Of a DNA stretch of 42,279 nt, positions 1 to 9,866 are shown one piece after another. Position 1 is the first letter of the stretch, and each line of letters opens with the position of its first letter. The stretch is from Puniceicoccaceae bacterium (GTDB taxonomy: Bacteria; Verrucomicrobiota; Verrucomicrobiia; Opitutales; Coraliomargaritaceae), in the NCBI GenBank assembly GCA_007117865.1, contig SKFT01000041.1, forward strand, positions 1 to 42,279, written 5' to 3'. A program made the position numbers and the translations under genes. The notes under the pieces were generated by a model. The model had not been told where the DNA came from. It made no database searches and worked only from the letters and a program-made list of their open reading frames with translations.

Positions 1-102
1 AAGAGCACCGAGGAGGCGGATGCCTTTTGGCGGATTGTGCCGAATGGGTTGGAATTGCCAGAGCTGGAGAAAAAGGACGGCCGGTTTGTGGCGAAGGGGT
101 AG
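1..102 (+). CDS. C-terminal fragment of a truncated CDS (hypothetical), runs off the left edge
   Basis: Frame 1 is open from base 1 to TAG at 100-102 (KSTEEADAFWRIVPNGLELPELEKKDGRFVAKG*); convergent with the next gene. Confidence 0.5.
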   Translation, partial: KSTEEADAFWRIVPNGLELPELEKKDGRFVAKG

Positions 103-110
103 GTTTTTTG

Positions 111-479
111 CTAATGGGCGTGTAGGGGTAATCCTTTAATCAAATTCTTTACATTATTGGCAACCAGCAAGCCCATGCTGATGGCGGTTAGCAACCAGGC
201 AGGACTTAGTGCAAGGATTAGAAAAGCACCGCGCAAAGGGTCCACCTTGAAAAGCAGTATTAGGCCACGCGCGGTTAACACAGCTAGTCCCAGTAAATAT
301 ACCCCCAGTAAGGGGTAATAAAAATCCAGCACAAAATGCCTAAGCCCGACAGGATAACCACCTGAATTGAGCCAAAAGGCAGGTGTCTCCTTAAGAGCGG
401 TTAGCGCACATATGGCGATTGCGACAATGAAACAACTTAGACCTAGGAAAATTGCCTGCATAAAATTATCGTTTTCCAA
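111..479 (-). CDS. Small hydrophobic membrane protein, unknown function
   Basis: 122 aa with several hydrophobic segments; start overlaps the 3' end of the flippase gene by 14 nt. Confidence 0.7.
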   Translation of the reverse strand: MENDNFMQAIFLGLSCFIVAIAICALTALKETPAFWLNSGGYPVGLRHFVLDFYYPLLGVYLLGLAVLTARGLILLFKVDPLRGAFLILALSPAWLLTAISMGLLVANNVKNLIKGLPLHAH

Positions 480-2010
480 CCATCAAATCAAGAAGCCGGT
501 TGAGTTTATTAAAATCCAAAGCCCGAAGTTCCGCCAAATCCTCTTTAGCCAGCAGTGGCGCAAATCTCAAGAGTCCTAGCAAAATAAAGCCATAAAGGCC
601 ACCTGCCGCGAATAAATTGAGAAAGGTATGACCTGGCAGCAAAAGCCAAACTATCGCTGCGGTAGAACCGCAGGCAAAAAGGAAACGCAGTAGAAAAGCG
701 AGAGGAAAATGAAAGCCACCCAAAATTGAACGAATCAGTCGTAATCGCAAAGGGAAGGTCAGCAGAAATGTCAATACAACAGCTGCCAAGGCACCCGGGA
801 TTCCATAGGTTGGTATCAGCAGCCAGTCCAGTGCGATATTTACTGCAACGCGAAAGTATAGTAGTGGTAAGAACTCTTTAACTTTTTCCTTGGCACCGAT
901 GGCCATGGAAAGCGGCATGGCGATCAGTGGAAGTAAATGAATGGCACAGAATGAAGAGGCAATCCAACCCGCGTCACGCATCTCATCGCCATAGAAAAGA
1001 ACCACCGCCGCGGGTGAAAAGAATACGCCGAAGGCCGCGACCGGAACGGCAAGCAGGATAAGAACCTTGTAAAGGTTACTGACCATTCGCGGCAGACAAT
1101 CCGGATCTTTGACAAACGCTTCTGCCACACCACTGGCAAAAAGGGTCTGTAGGGCCATTGGAATGAAAGTGATGACCAACATCGTCGATGAGTATCCGAG
1201 ATCATAAATCGCTACTGCGGCGGGGCCAAAATAGATACCGAGAAAAAAGGTCTCGGTGTATTTCATCATAAAAGCGCGGCCAATACTACCACCCCAAACA
1301 GCCAATCCCATGTTCAAAACACGCCGTCGACCAATTCCCATTGGAGGGGATCGCCAACGCATGGCCTTTACTGAACGAGACAGGATGACGATTGCCATGG
1401 CTCCGGAAATCGCGATTGAAACCATTTCGACTACAAAAATAGCAAAAATGCTCGCGCCCCCCCGCCACACAAGCCAACCAAGTAAAAGGGCCCAACTGAT
1501 TCCCTGAACAAAGGAAATCAATGCGACCCAACGACCCAAAAAAAGGCTCGTCAAGACATCGTTATACCACGACTTGAATAAAACGAAGCCAACCGATAGG
1601 CACATCAAAGCAATCAGAGGGCCGAAAGAAACATCAAACCAACGTGCAAAGTGGCTTGTTAAAGGGGTGAATAGCGCAATGGCAAATCCCACCAACAGTA
1701 ACTGCACCGCAAGTGTTTTCCAAAGTAAGCGAATGAGTCCGGCACGATTTTTATTAACCACCAACTCCGGCACGAAGCGAAGCAGAACGGCATTCATGCC
1801 CAGACCACAGACTATCATCAATAGGTCAGCGATATTTTTAAGAATCGCAAAAATGCCATATTCGACCTTGCCCAGTGCGCGGACGATCAAAACGGAAATC
1901 AAGAAATAGGCGAAGAAAAGCAGGCATTTCGAGGCAAGGATCCACGGCACAGCCCCCATCGACTCACGTGAGAAAAGAGGCTTTGTTGAGTTATTCTCGG
2001 GAGATGCCAT
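466..2010 (-). CDS. Wzx-like oligosaccharide flippase (polysaccharide biosynthesis protein family)
   Basis: 514 aa multi-TM protein; N-terminal LIVRALGKVEYGIFAILKNIADLLMIVCGLGMNAVLLRFVPE is typical of the family; adjacent to ligase/export genes. Confidence 0.88.
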   Translation of the reverse strand: MASPENNSTKPLFSRESMGAVPWILASKCLLFFAYFLISVLIVRALGKVEYGIFAILKNIADLLMIVCGLGMNAVLLRFVPELVVNKNRAGLIRLLWKTLAVQLLLVGFAIALFTPLTSHFARWFDVSFGPLIALMCLSVGFVLFKSWYNDVLTSLFLGRWVALISFVQGISWALLLGWLVWRGGASIFAIFVVEMVSIAISGAMAIVILSRSVKAMRWRSPPMGIGRRRVLNMGLAVWGGSIGRAFMMKYTETFFLGIYFGPAAVAIYDLGYSSTMLVITFIPMALQTLFASGVAEAFVKDPDCLPRMVSNLYKVLILLAVPVAAFGVFFSPAAVVLFYGDEMRDAGWIASSFCAIHLLPLIAMPLSMAIGAKEKVKEFLPLLYFRVAVNIALDWLLIPTYGIPGALAAVVLTFLLTFPLRLRLIRSILGGFHFPLAFLLRFLFACGSTAAIVWLLLPGHTFLNLFAAGGLYGFILLGLLRFAPLLAKEDLAELRALDFNKLNRLLDLMVGKR

Positions 2011-2042
2011 AGCCGTTTATCAAGCAGGAGTTGAGAGTTTAA

Positions 2043-3440
2043 CTAAGGGACGATTGGTTCCGATTCGGACTTGTCACGACGGGATTGGTTTTGTTTGAGA
2101 GCAGCAACAATAGCAATTGCAATCATCATTAAAAAGAAGATTGGCGTTTGACGGAAGGATAACTGAACCATCGACTGGACGTGACATACCAAACACAACA
2201 AGGCGGAACCAGTCACAGCGGAGAGGGGCATTCCACGAAGTCGCCAAATGATAAGCGGGGCCGACATGGTAAAAAAACGCAGCCAAAAAAGGACAAAAGC
2301 GATGAGCCCAGGATAACCAGTTTCTCCGAGTGTGAGGAACCAAATATTATGAGCCGGCGTTCCCGGTGGATTATCCGGATCAACGCGGGCGGCATATTGA
2401 TCCCAGGAAAATGCTGAAAAATTGCCCATACCGACGCCAAACAAATGCTCTGAAGCCATCAGTTTAGCCTGATTATTGTAATACATACGATACTCCAGAT
2501 CTCCGGCAGCGTCCTGTTCACCAACAAAACGATTGAGCAGCGTATCGGCAGCAGCGGCCAAAACAAGCACGCCAGCAAAACCACCCAGAAACAATAGAAA
2601 GCCGTTTTTTATGGAAATATTGCGCCACCCGAGAAGAAGAAAAGCGAGACCCAAGCCAATTATCAAGGCTCCCAGCCCTCCCCGTGAAATCGTCATAATC
2701 ACACTAAGCCCTGCAAGGCCCAAGCCCGCACACAACAATCCAACCCGAAAAAAGCGCTTCTCCGCCAGAAGAATAGCAAACATAAAGGTCCCTGACATCG
2801 CCATATAAGTCGCCAGGGAATTGGGATGCTGGAAAGTTGCCTTCACGCGATGAATGCCGTGGATATAACGATCGGTCAAAACGACATATCCCAGATAGAC
2901 GGCGGCAAGCGCAACACCGAGAACAACCGTATCGAGATTTTTAACCTTGCGCAAATAATAGTACAGGGCGAGGAAAAGAAGAAAACCACGTATCCACTTG
3001 CTTGTCTCAAAAAGAGGATAGAGTCGGGTCTCAAAAATATCGTAGGGCAGAAAAAAGGGATGCATTTGCGCCGCCTCAGGCACAACAATCGATGCGGGAG
3101 CAAAAATCCACGACAGGATCCCGGATGCGATCACAACAATAAAAAAAAACGACATGGGCGGGATACCCGGGGCTCGGTATTCATCGCGCCTCAAAAAAAT
3201 CACCCCCAATATCACCAGCGCGCATAAATCACCCAAACTGATTTCAATTCCCTTGGTAAGGGCGAAATAAAACTCACGGGAATAAAAATTAATGGAGGTA
3301 TCATCTGGAATGACGGTGGTAAAGATCAGCAATACGACAACCCCCTTGAGTACTACCGGGAACCGATAGGCAAAAAGAATTCCGACCGGCACGCCAATGA
3401 ACGTAGCCAGAAAAAAGATGACATATTTTAGCTCAGACAT
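2043..3440 (-). CDS. O-antigen ligase/polymerase-like (Wzy/WaaL) membrane protein
   Basis: 465 aa polytopic; periplasmic-loop motif GVGMGNFSAFSW...PGTPAHNIWFLTLGETGYPGLIAFVLFW typical of Wzy_C/O-antigen ligase family. Confidence 0.87.
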   Translation of the reverse strand: MSELKYVIFFLATFIGVPVGILFAYRFPVVLKGVVVLLIFTTVIPDDTSINFYSREFYFALTKGIEISLGDLCALVILGVIFLRRDEYRAPGIPPMSFFFIVVIASGILSWIFAPASIVVPEAAQMHPFFLPYDIFETRLYPLFETSKWIRGFLLFLALYYYLRKVKNLDTVVLGVALAAVYLGYVVLTDRYIHGIHRVKATFQHPNSLATYMAMSGTFMFAILLAEKRFFRVGLLCAGLGLAGLSVIMTISRGGLGALIIGLGLAFLLLGWRNISIKNGFLLFLGGFAGVLVLAAAADTLLNRFVGEQDAAGDLEYRMYYNNQAKLMASEHLFGVGMGNFSAFSWDQYAARVDPDNPPGTPAHNIWFLTLGETGYPGLIAFVLFWLRFFTMSAPLIIWRLRGMPLSAVTGSALLCLVCHVQSMVQLSFRQTPIFFLMMIAIAIVAALKQNQSRRDKSESEPIVP

Positions 3441-3455
3441 TGCTTGAGAGCAAAC

Positions 3456-4580
3456 TTATGGCTGGGGTAAGTCGGGACGAACCGTTTCCGCATCAGCTCC
3501 CTCGATAAAGCGCACACCCTCGTTTGCCGCGACCGTGTTGGCTGCGGTGGACAGAATGACCTCGACATATCGCTCAAGCCGCTCCCATGGGCTGGTGGGG
3601 ATAAAAAGCACGTCTCCGGGCAACACAGGGATATCCGACTCGCGACCACGGAGAATGGCATCGAGATTAATGACCGCCACGCGCGGATTGGAGAAGCTAC
3701 CCCGCAATAGAAGCATACGTCTAGAATGTGCATTTGGGAGCAAGCCATCCGCCTCGGCAATCGCACCTACGATGCCCTGTCCCTCTCGCCACCCGACAGC
3801 TTTGGGAGTCCCTACCCCACCAAGCACAAGGATTTCGAGGGTGCTTTTGGGCGGTAAAAAAATAAAGTCCTGATCGCGCAGGTAGACATTGAAGCGCATA
3901 TCGCCACGATTAACCAAGGCTTCAAAATCAATGGGAAGGAGGCGACCATCACGTGCTAAAATAGCACGCGAGAGGTCGGCAAGCTCCTCGGTCGTACCAG
4001 TGCCTCCGGCAATCTCAATCCCACCGGCACGGGCGATTCCGTCAATCAGAGTCGTGGGCTGGTTGAGTTGATAAATATTTGGACTATTGACCTTGCCCAG
4101 AATAGTGAACCGGCGACTTTGCGCAGTATGCAAGGAGACTGAAACATCGGGACGGCGATAGTAGGCGCGCAGCGCCTCTGTAAGCTCGCGCGAAAGTTCA
4201 GAAACCGTCTTACCGACTGCCTGAACCGGCGGGGCCAGGTCGTAGTGAACAAAGCCATCGGGCATGACAAAAGTTCGCAGACTGGCGTTGGGGTCATCCT
4301 CGCGGGCATTTAAACGATAGATTACGATCTCATCGCCTGGTCCAAGATGATAAGGACCAGCCGGGGGGAGCAAATCCGCCGGTTGCAAGGGAGGACGGTC
4401 TACCGATTGCCAGGAAAGACCAGCTGGCGATTCGAGGCGCGGATCAAAGGTAACCTCATCAGGCGGGAGTGTTCGGCAAGCCGAGAGGTAAAAAATGGCC
4501 ACACCAATCATCAACGAAGCGAAGAGGCGACCCAAGTGGGAACTAATACGATAAACCGGAGCTTTCATGACGTCATTCAT
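3456..4580 (-). CDS. Wza-like polysaccharide export lipoprotein (Poly_export/SLBB)
   Basis: Lipobox-like LSAC near N-terminus; YHLGPGDEIVIYRL...VMPDGFVHYDLAPPVQAVGKT; FTILGKVNSPNIYQLNQPTTLIDGIARAGG SLBB-type repeat. Confidence 0.88.
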   Translation of the reverse strand: MNDVMKAPVYRISSHLGRLFASLMIGVAIFYLSACRTLPPDEVTFDPRLESPAGLSWQSVDRPPLQPADLLPPAGPYHLGPGDEIVIYRLNAREDDPNASLRTFVMPDGFVHYDLAPPVQAVGKTVSELSRELTEALRAYYRRPDVSVSLHTAQSRRFTILGKVNSPNIYQLNQPTTLIDGIARAGGIEIAGGTGTTEELADLSRAILARDGRLLPIDFEALVNRGDMRFNVYLRDQDFIFLPPKSTLEILVLGGVGTPKAVGWREGQGIVGAIAEADGLLPNAHSRRMLLLRGSFSNPRVAVINLDAILRGRESDIPVLPGDVLFIPTSPWERLERYVEVILSTAANTVAANEGVRFIEGADAETVRPDLPQP

Positions 4581-5631
4581 TATTGCGGCTACCGGGAATT
4601 ACCGGGTCGGAAAAAATAATGGGCGCATTGGCACCTGTCCATGTAGCGGTGGCACTGCGCAGGAACACAGCGACTGCACGATCAAGGATTTCCTCAGGCT
4701 TATACCACGGACGGTTGCTTACAAAAACGACGTCTTTGGGCTCGAGTGGAAAATCCGCACGCGCTCCGCGCAAGATTTCACGCACATTGATAACATGCAC
4801 CTCGGGCGTTTCCATGCTACCCCTAACAACAATAACTCTCTCACGAAAAGCCGACTGGGTGAACCCTTCGCGCTTGGTTATGGCAGCAACAACGGAAGCC
4901 CCGGCAGTAAAACCCTCACGACCGGGATTGGTTACGGCACCGAGCACATAATAATCGTTAGCCAGAGCAGACGCAATCTGGATATAATCGCCAGGGGCGA
5001 GAGCCACGTTCTGGCTCATATCACCCTCCAGCAGTAATTTTGAGAAGTTGACTGGCAAGCGATAGCCATCGCGAATAATAAAACTCCGGTCGAGATCCGC
5101 CAGATCAACATAGCGACCATCGAACAGACCCGATTCAGTACCGCCTGCCCGCGCAATGGCCTCGACTAAAGTGATCGGGCTATCAAGGGCAAATACACCG
5201 GTAAGCCGCACCATGCCAATAATGGTGTAACTGCTACTTGCCAGCTGAATAGGGGTAATGATAATACGCGGATTCCGATATAGCGAAGACATCGCCTCGG
5301 CAATTCGCAGACGAGCTTCCTCAATCGTTAAGCCAGCCACCTCAATATTGGTTGCGGCCAAATAGGAAAGGGTACCGTCAGGGGCAATGGTGACCTGTGG
5401 ACGAGTGAGATTTGGACGGCCGTAAAACTGTATAGAGAGGACATCGCCAGCGCCCAGACGATAAGGTAACTGGCCGTAGGCGGGAGGCAAGTCAATGGAA
5501 TCGGCAGCATCCGAAACAATCGCCGCATTGGGCAAATCGCCCCAAACAGATGTCGATTCTGCTGAAACAGACAGGCACATGCAAACGGATGCACCTACAA
5601 TCGAAGTAAAGAACTGCTTAAAGCTAAACAT
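4573..5631 (-). CDS. Second Wza-like polysaccharide export protein
   Basis: Signal-peptide-like N-terminus; YRLGAGDVLSIQFYGRPNLTRPQVTIAPDGTLSYL; YTIIGMVRLTGVFALDSPITLVEAIARAGG; paralogous to the adjacent gene. Confidence 0.88.
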   Translation of the reverse strand: MFSFKQFFTSIVGASVCMCLSVSAESTSVWGDLPNAAIVSDAADSIDLPPAYGQLPYRLGAGDVLSIQFYGRPNLTRPQVTIAPDGTLSYLAATNIEVAGLTIEEARLRIAEAMSSLYRNPRIIITPIQLASSSYTIIGMVRLTGVFALDSPITLVEAIARAGGTESGLFDGRYVDLADLDRSFIIRDGYRLPVNFSKLLLEGDMSQNVALAPGDYIQIASALANDYYVLGAVTNPGREGFTAGASVVAAITKREGFTQSAFRERVIVVRGSMETPEVHVINVREILRGARADFPLEPKDVVFVSNRPWYKPEEILDRAVAVFLRSATATWTGANAPIIFSDPVIPGSRNNE

Positions 5632-5636
5632 GCTAA

Positions 5637-7718
5637 TTAGAAGGAAAACCTTGAGCCAAAACCGACAATCCCGCGCAAATTATCATTTTTGCGAAGCAAA
5701 GCCGACTGAACCTGTAGGTCACTTTTACGGCTCTGCCCCAAGGCACAAAGAACGACCAAGTCGGGAGCGGATGCCAACAGGCTGCTATTGGTCTCGTTCA
5801 AAGGTCCTTGCACCAACAACCAAACCTCAGGAAAGCGATTGCGAAACATACTCTCGCGTTGCTGAGGAAGATGCAGTTGTTTGTCAGAAATCTGACAACG
5901 ACACAGATTTGAATTCATTTGCTGCGCGTTAAGGTCGTCAAAATGGGTCGATTCGAAAGCCTCGACCTTTACGATGGCGGAACTGGGCGGGTGAAAAACA
6001 AGCACGTGAGTGTCGAGTGATTCAGCCGCACGAGCGAGAAGATGCCAGAATTGTTTCTCTGCCGGGTGTTTTTGCGGACACCAAAATACCCGAAGTCTGT
6101 TCTGCTCCAACGGACTGATAACATCGGCCCAGAGTTTTTGCGCACGGGCATCCTCTTCATCAGCTGTCAGACGGGACTGTGCTGGCACAATCGCAAGTGA
6201 ACGCGTTCCGAAGATACTGGCAGCCTCGCGCGAAGTCCGCAAGGTGTCATCCAAAAACTCACGCATGGCACCGATGAGCACGCCCAAGCCAAAGAAAGCG
6301 GCACCACCAAAAAAACCCAGAAATACCACCTTGTTAGTACGGGAACCGATGTAAACCTCGCTCTCTCTGGGCAAACGGAAAATGCGGAAATAACCAGGGG
6401 CAAGCTCCTCAAATCCGGCGACTTCCTGAAGCCGATTGTTCAAGGCGTCACGGGCAGCGGCAACGGCCTGAGCCGATTCCATAAGGCGACCCGCCTCAAT
6501 GGCAAGGTCGGGTAAGTCGCGCAATCGCTCCCTTGCTTCAGTTCGTAAAGCCTCAATTTTCTGCTGCTGCAAGAGTAAGGATTTTTGCCGCGACTCAAGT
6601 TCGAGAATCTGCAAATAGAGGGCATTTCCGACATAAGTGCCCGTGAATTCAGAAAAGTCGATATCCTCGGCTGTGATGGTTCGATTGACCCTGCGCCGGA
6701 GGGCCTCGACCCGATCCTTGGCATCCTGAAAAATTGGATTTTGCGGCGTGTAGTATTCTGCCATTTCTTCCAATCGCGCCTCCTCTGCCTTGAGTTCCTC
6801 AAAGCCCGGGCTATGCTTGCGGATTTCATTACGCAACGCAGCCAATTGAAAACCCAAGGCCTCGAGGTCGACACGATTTGATTCAAAATTGGTATTGAGA
6901 GTTGCCAGAGACCGCAGGTAGGCATCAATTTCACGCTCGGCATCGACTACCCCTGATTCCTCGCGCAAAGCGAATATTCCTGAGTTCAGGCGTTGCAATT
7001 CACGCTCCTTGTTTTGCAACTGTTCATTCAAGTGATGACGCAAATCCGTGCTTTCCACAACTTGCAGGGAACTGGTAAACGCGATTGCCTCCTCAGCCCA
7101 AACCGTTGCCAGTTCAGCTGCCTGGCGAGTCGTCAGCGGACCGTAGATAATGATATCGACAAAATCGGTTCGGCGAACTTCCTGGATGTTCACCATGTCC
7201 GCCAAACGCCCGGCGGACATATCCCACTTCAGGCGATCGGCAACCTTTTCAGCAACCTGAGGTGCCGCCAATGCTTGCAGCAAAGTGGCACCCTGAACGC
7301 GCGAAGGCGTATAAGCCGTGCGATTGGCCGCAAAAGCCTCAGGGTTACGCGTTATCAGACGGGCGGAAGCAGTGGCGTAAACATCAAAGACCTTCAGCCC
7401 GGCAAAAATTCCCAGTGCCAATCCAAGTAAACAAAGCGGCAGTGAAATCCACCATCGACGGAGAATACCAAACGGCAAGCGCAACAAGTCGAAACCAAAA
7501 AAAACCGTCTGTGGTAATGGCAGATTGGCAAGTCCAGCAGGATTTTGCTTGATCTCATTCGCCGAGACAGGGGATCTCGCTGAAGATTTTCTGGAGTTAT
7601 CCGGGCGCGGAGGAGGTAAAGCCTGATCGTCTTTGGAAGCAGTCTTAGGTGATTTTTTCTGCCAATCACTGACACGTAATGGCGGATCTTCCTTCATTGA
7701 GGCAACGCCCTCCCCCAC
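5637..7718 (-). CDS. Wzc/GumC-like polysaccharide co-polymerase with C-terminal degenerate BY-kinase-like domain
   Basis: Two TM segments flanking a coiled-coil Wzz-type periplasmic region; C-terminal alpha/beta domain lacks Walker A. Confidence 0.82.
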   Translation of the reverse strand: MGEGVASMKEDPPLRVSDWQKKSPKTASKDDQALPPPRPDNSRKSSARSPVSANEIKQNPAGLANLPLPQTVFFGFDLLRLPFGILRRWWISLPLCLLGLALGIFAGLKVFDVYATASARLITRNPEAFAANRTAYTPSRVQGATLLQALAAPQVAEKVADRLKWDMSAGRLADMVNIQEVRRTDFVDIIIYGPLTTRQAAELATVWAEEAIAFTSSLQVVESTDLRHHLNEQLQNKERELQRLNSGIFALREESGVVDAEREIDAYLRSLATLNTNFESNRVDLEALGFQLAALRNEIRKHSPGFEELKAEEARLEEMAEYYTPQNPIFQDAKDRVEALRRRVNRTITAEDIDFSEFTGTYVGNALYLQILELESRQKSLLLQQQKIEALRTEARERLRDLPDLAIEAGRLMESAQAVAAARDALNNRLQEVAGFEELAPGYFRIFRLPRESEVYIGSRTNKVVFLGFFGGAAFFGLGVLIGAMREFLDDTLRTSREAASIFGTRSLAIVPAQSRLTADEEDARAQKLWADVISPLEQNRLRVFWCPQKHPAEKQFWHLLARAAESLDTHVLVFHPPSSAIVKVEAFESTHFDDLNAQQMNSNLCRCQISDKQLHLPQQRESMFRNRFPEVWLLVQGPLNETNSSLLASAPDLVVLCALGQSRKSDLQVQSALLRKNDNLRGIVGFGSRFSF

Positions 7719-8557
7719 GGCAATGACTGGTGGCGCTGAAGATCGCGGATAACCGATTCGATATCCTTTGCATCCACCTGACTCTTGTTACTGGCGGCAG
7801 CTGAATCCAATGCGAGTTTGGCCAGGCGGTTGATCTCGCGAGGTACGCCGTTGCTAGCAGCAAACAAGGGCTCAATCACAGACTGATCAAACAAATCACC
7901 ACCAGCGTGTCCTGCCACCTGCAAGCGATGACTTAAATAACCCGACAACTCATCCTGTAACAAATTAGGCAAATGGAATCTTAGACTGATACGCTGATCC
8001 AGCGGGGGCAATTTGGCAACTTGAGTCCGTAATTCGGGTTGCCCAATCAAAACAATGGTAATACGGCAATCGGCTTCACCATTAAGATTCGACAAGCGCT
8101 TGAGCGAAGTCAATGTGTGATGATCCAAGTCCTGAGCCTCATCAAAAAGGAAAACCAATTGACGTCCCTGCTGCTTCTGCAAGGCACTCGCGAAATCGCC
8201 AACGGCATCGAACAATCCGGCGTAATCATCTGCATTAGGGATATCCGATGATTCGTAACCGGCTTTTGCAAAGAGTTTGACCATCAAATCGCCAAATGAG
8301 AAGCCGGAGTTTTCGAACTCAACGACGTAATGTCGGCGACGATCCATACGCTCGGTAAACACCTTGCGCGTGATAGACTTACCGGCTCCGATCTCACCGG
8401 TAAGCATTCCAAAATACATCGACTCCTGATCAACAAGATAAATCAAGCGTGCAAGGGCCTCTTCGTGTTCCCTGCTGGCATAGAAAAAACGAGCATCAGT
8501 AACGATTTCAAAAGGCCGCTCGGATAGGCCAAAATGCTGAAGCATAGGATCTGACAT
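7694..8557 (-). CDS. ExeA/GspA-like AAA ATPase (XrtA-system-associated ATPase type)
   Basis: MLQHFGLSERPFEIVTDARFFYASREHEEALARLIYLV; Walker A GEIGAGKS; Walker B VFLFDEAQDL. ORF extends to 8599, but the Met at 8557 fits the family N-terminus. Confidence 0.87.
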   Translation of the reverse strand: MSDPMLQHFGLSERPFEIVTDARFFYASREHEEALARLIYLVDQESMYFGMLTGEIGAGKSITRKVFTERMDRRRHYVVEFENSGFSFGDLMVKLFAKAGYESSDIPNADDYAGLFDAVGDFASALQKQQGRQLVFLFDEAQDLDHHTLTSLKRLSNLNGEADCRITIVLIGQPELRTQVAKLPPLDQRISLRFHLPNLLQDELSGYLSHRLQVAGHAGGDLFDQSVIEPLFAASNGVPREINRLAKLALDSAAASNKSQVDAKDIESVIRDLQRHQSLPWGRALPQ

Positions 8558-8644
8558 TGGCGATAACCTATCGGCATATGAGACAAGATGACAAGTCAAT
8601 TAGCTTGCCAAGCATAACACGGAACCTTAGTTGGATATAGCATA

Positions 8645-9865
8645 ATGAAAATACTCCTTGGAGGTGTCCCGTTTGGACGAAACAATATCGGCGATGAAGC
8701 AATTCTTGCCTGTGTTATCAAAATCGTCCGGGCAGCAGCTCCGCAAGCTGAGATAACGGTCAGTACCGATGACCCTGAAACGGCACAGCGTCATGCTGTA
8801 GGCGTTTGTTCGCTTTATGGATTTGATGTGGTCGCCTATTCCGAAGCAGCCATGCAAAAAGAAATGGCAGCTCACGACTTTTATTTGTGGGCCGGAGCCA
8901 CCGGATTGTCAGATTATCCTGATCGAGCCTGTCAACTGCTGGCTGCCGCCCGTCAGGCAGGGTGTCGATCAATTGTCTGGAATGTTGGTATGAACAGCGA
9001 ACTGAATCCGGCCAAATATAAACTTCAGGGGCGGCGCCTTAAGCTGGTGCAAATTGCGGATAAGATGAGCGGTGGGCTGTTGGGCGCGCAAAAGCGAATG
9101 GAAGGGCTCAAAGAATTACAAGCACGCAAACAATTACGCCGGGAACTTTTGGATTGTGCCTTAATTGTAACCCGGGATCCCCAAAGTGCCGCTGAACTGG
9201 TCGGCTGCGGAATTAGCGAAGAGAGCATTATTGTGGGTGCGGACTCCGCGCTCATAGAGACTGCCAGCGAATGGCCACCAAGAGCCCTGGCCGAGGATGA
9301 CAAAGCCCGACTGGAGCGCAAAAATCGCAAACGGATTGGATTGTGTATCAGCGCTCAACGGGAAATAACCCGTCGCAATGAACTTATTGCAGCGCTGAAT
9401 CGACTGTTGGAGGATCCTAAGATTGAAATTGTCGGTTTACCGATGAATCCTATCACTGATCTTGCGCTACTGGATGATCTAAGGAAGGACATTGTGCGTC
9501 GAGAGGCCTTTTATCCACTGCGAGGAATTGTGGAAACATCCGACATGACAGCGATTGCCGCGCGTATGGACGTATTGATTAGCAGCCGTCTGCATTTGTT
9601 GATTTTGGGGTCGATTCATCATGTGCCTATGATTGGCATCAGCCGAGGCTCAAAGGTCGATAATTTTTTAGCACCCTATGGATTAAAACCCGTTGGTTCC
9701 GTCGAATCGTGCGACTTTGATGCTCTGATTCAAGAGACGCAACGACTGCTGAACGCGCGTGCAGCATTTGAGGACACCAGTCAACGAGTCCGCCGCGAGC
9801 TTCTGGCGCGTTTGGACGCTGCGCGGCTGGAACTAACTAAAGTCTTACAACGGGATAAGTCATAA
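8645..9865 (+). CDS. Polysaccharide pyruvyl transferase family protein
   Basis: MKILLGGVPFGRNNIGDEAILACVI N-terminus; C-terminal ISSRLHLLILGSIHHVPMIGISRGSKVDNF typical of PS_pyruv_trans. Confidence 0.85.
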   Translation: MKILLGGVPFGRNNIGDEAILACVIKIVRAAAPQAEITVSTDDPETAQRHAVGVCSLYGFDVVAYSEAAMQKEMAAHDFYLWAGATGLSDYPDRACQLLAAARQAGCRSIVWNVGMNSELNPAKYKLQGRRLKLVQIADKMSGGLLGAQKRMEGLKELQARKQLRRELLDCALIVTRDPQSAAELVGCGISEESIIVGADSALIETASEWPPRALAEDDKARLERKNRKRIGLCISAQREITRRNELIAALNRLLEDPKIEIVGLPMNPITDLALLDDLRKDIVRREAFYPLRGIVETSDMTAIAARMDVLISSRLHLLILGSIHHVPMIGISRGSKVDNFLAPYGLKPVGSVESCDFDALIQETQRLLNARAAFEDTSQRVRRELLARLDAARLELTKVLQRDKS

Positions 9866-9866
9866 A

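Noticed and set aside
2826-3227. 133-aa plus-strand ORF
   Set aside because: Antisense to the O-antigen ligase-like gene and rich in low-complexity charged residues; shadow ORF.
4567-5037. 156-aa plus-strand ORF
   Set aside because: Antisense to the Wza-like gene at 4573-5631, which has clear family motifs.
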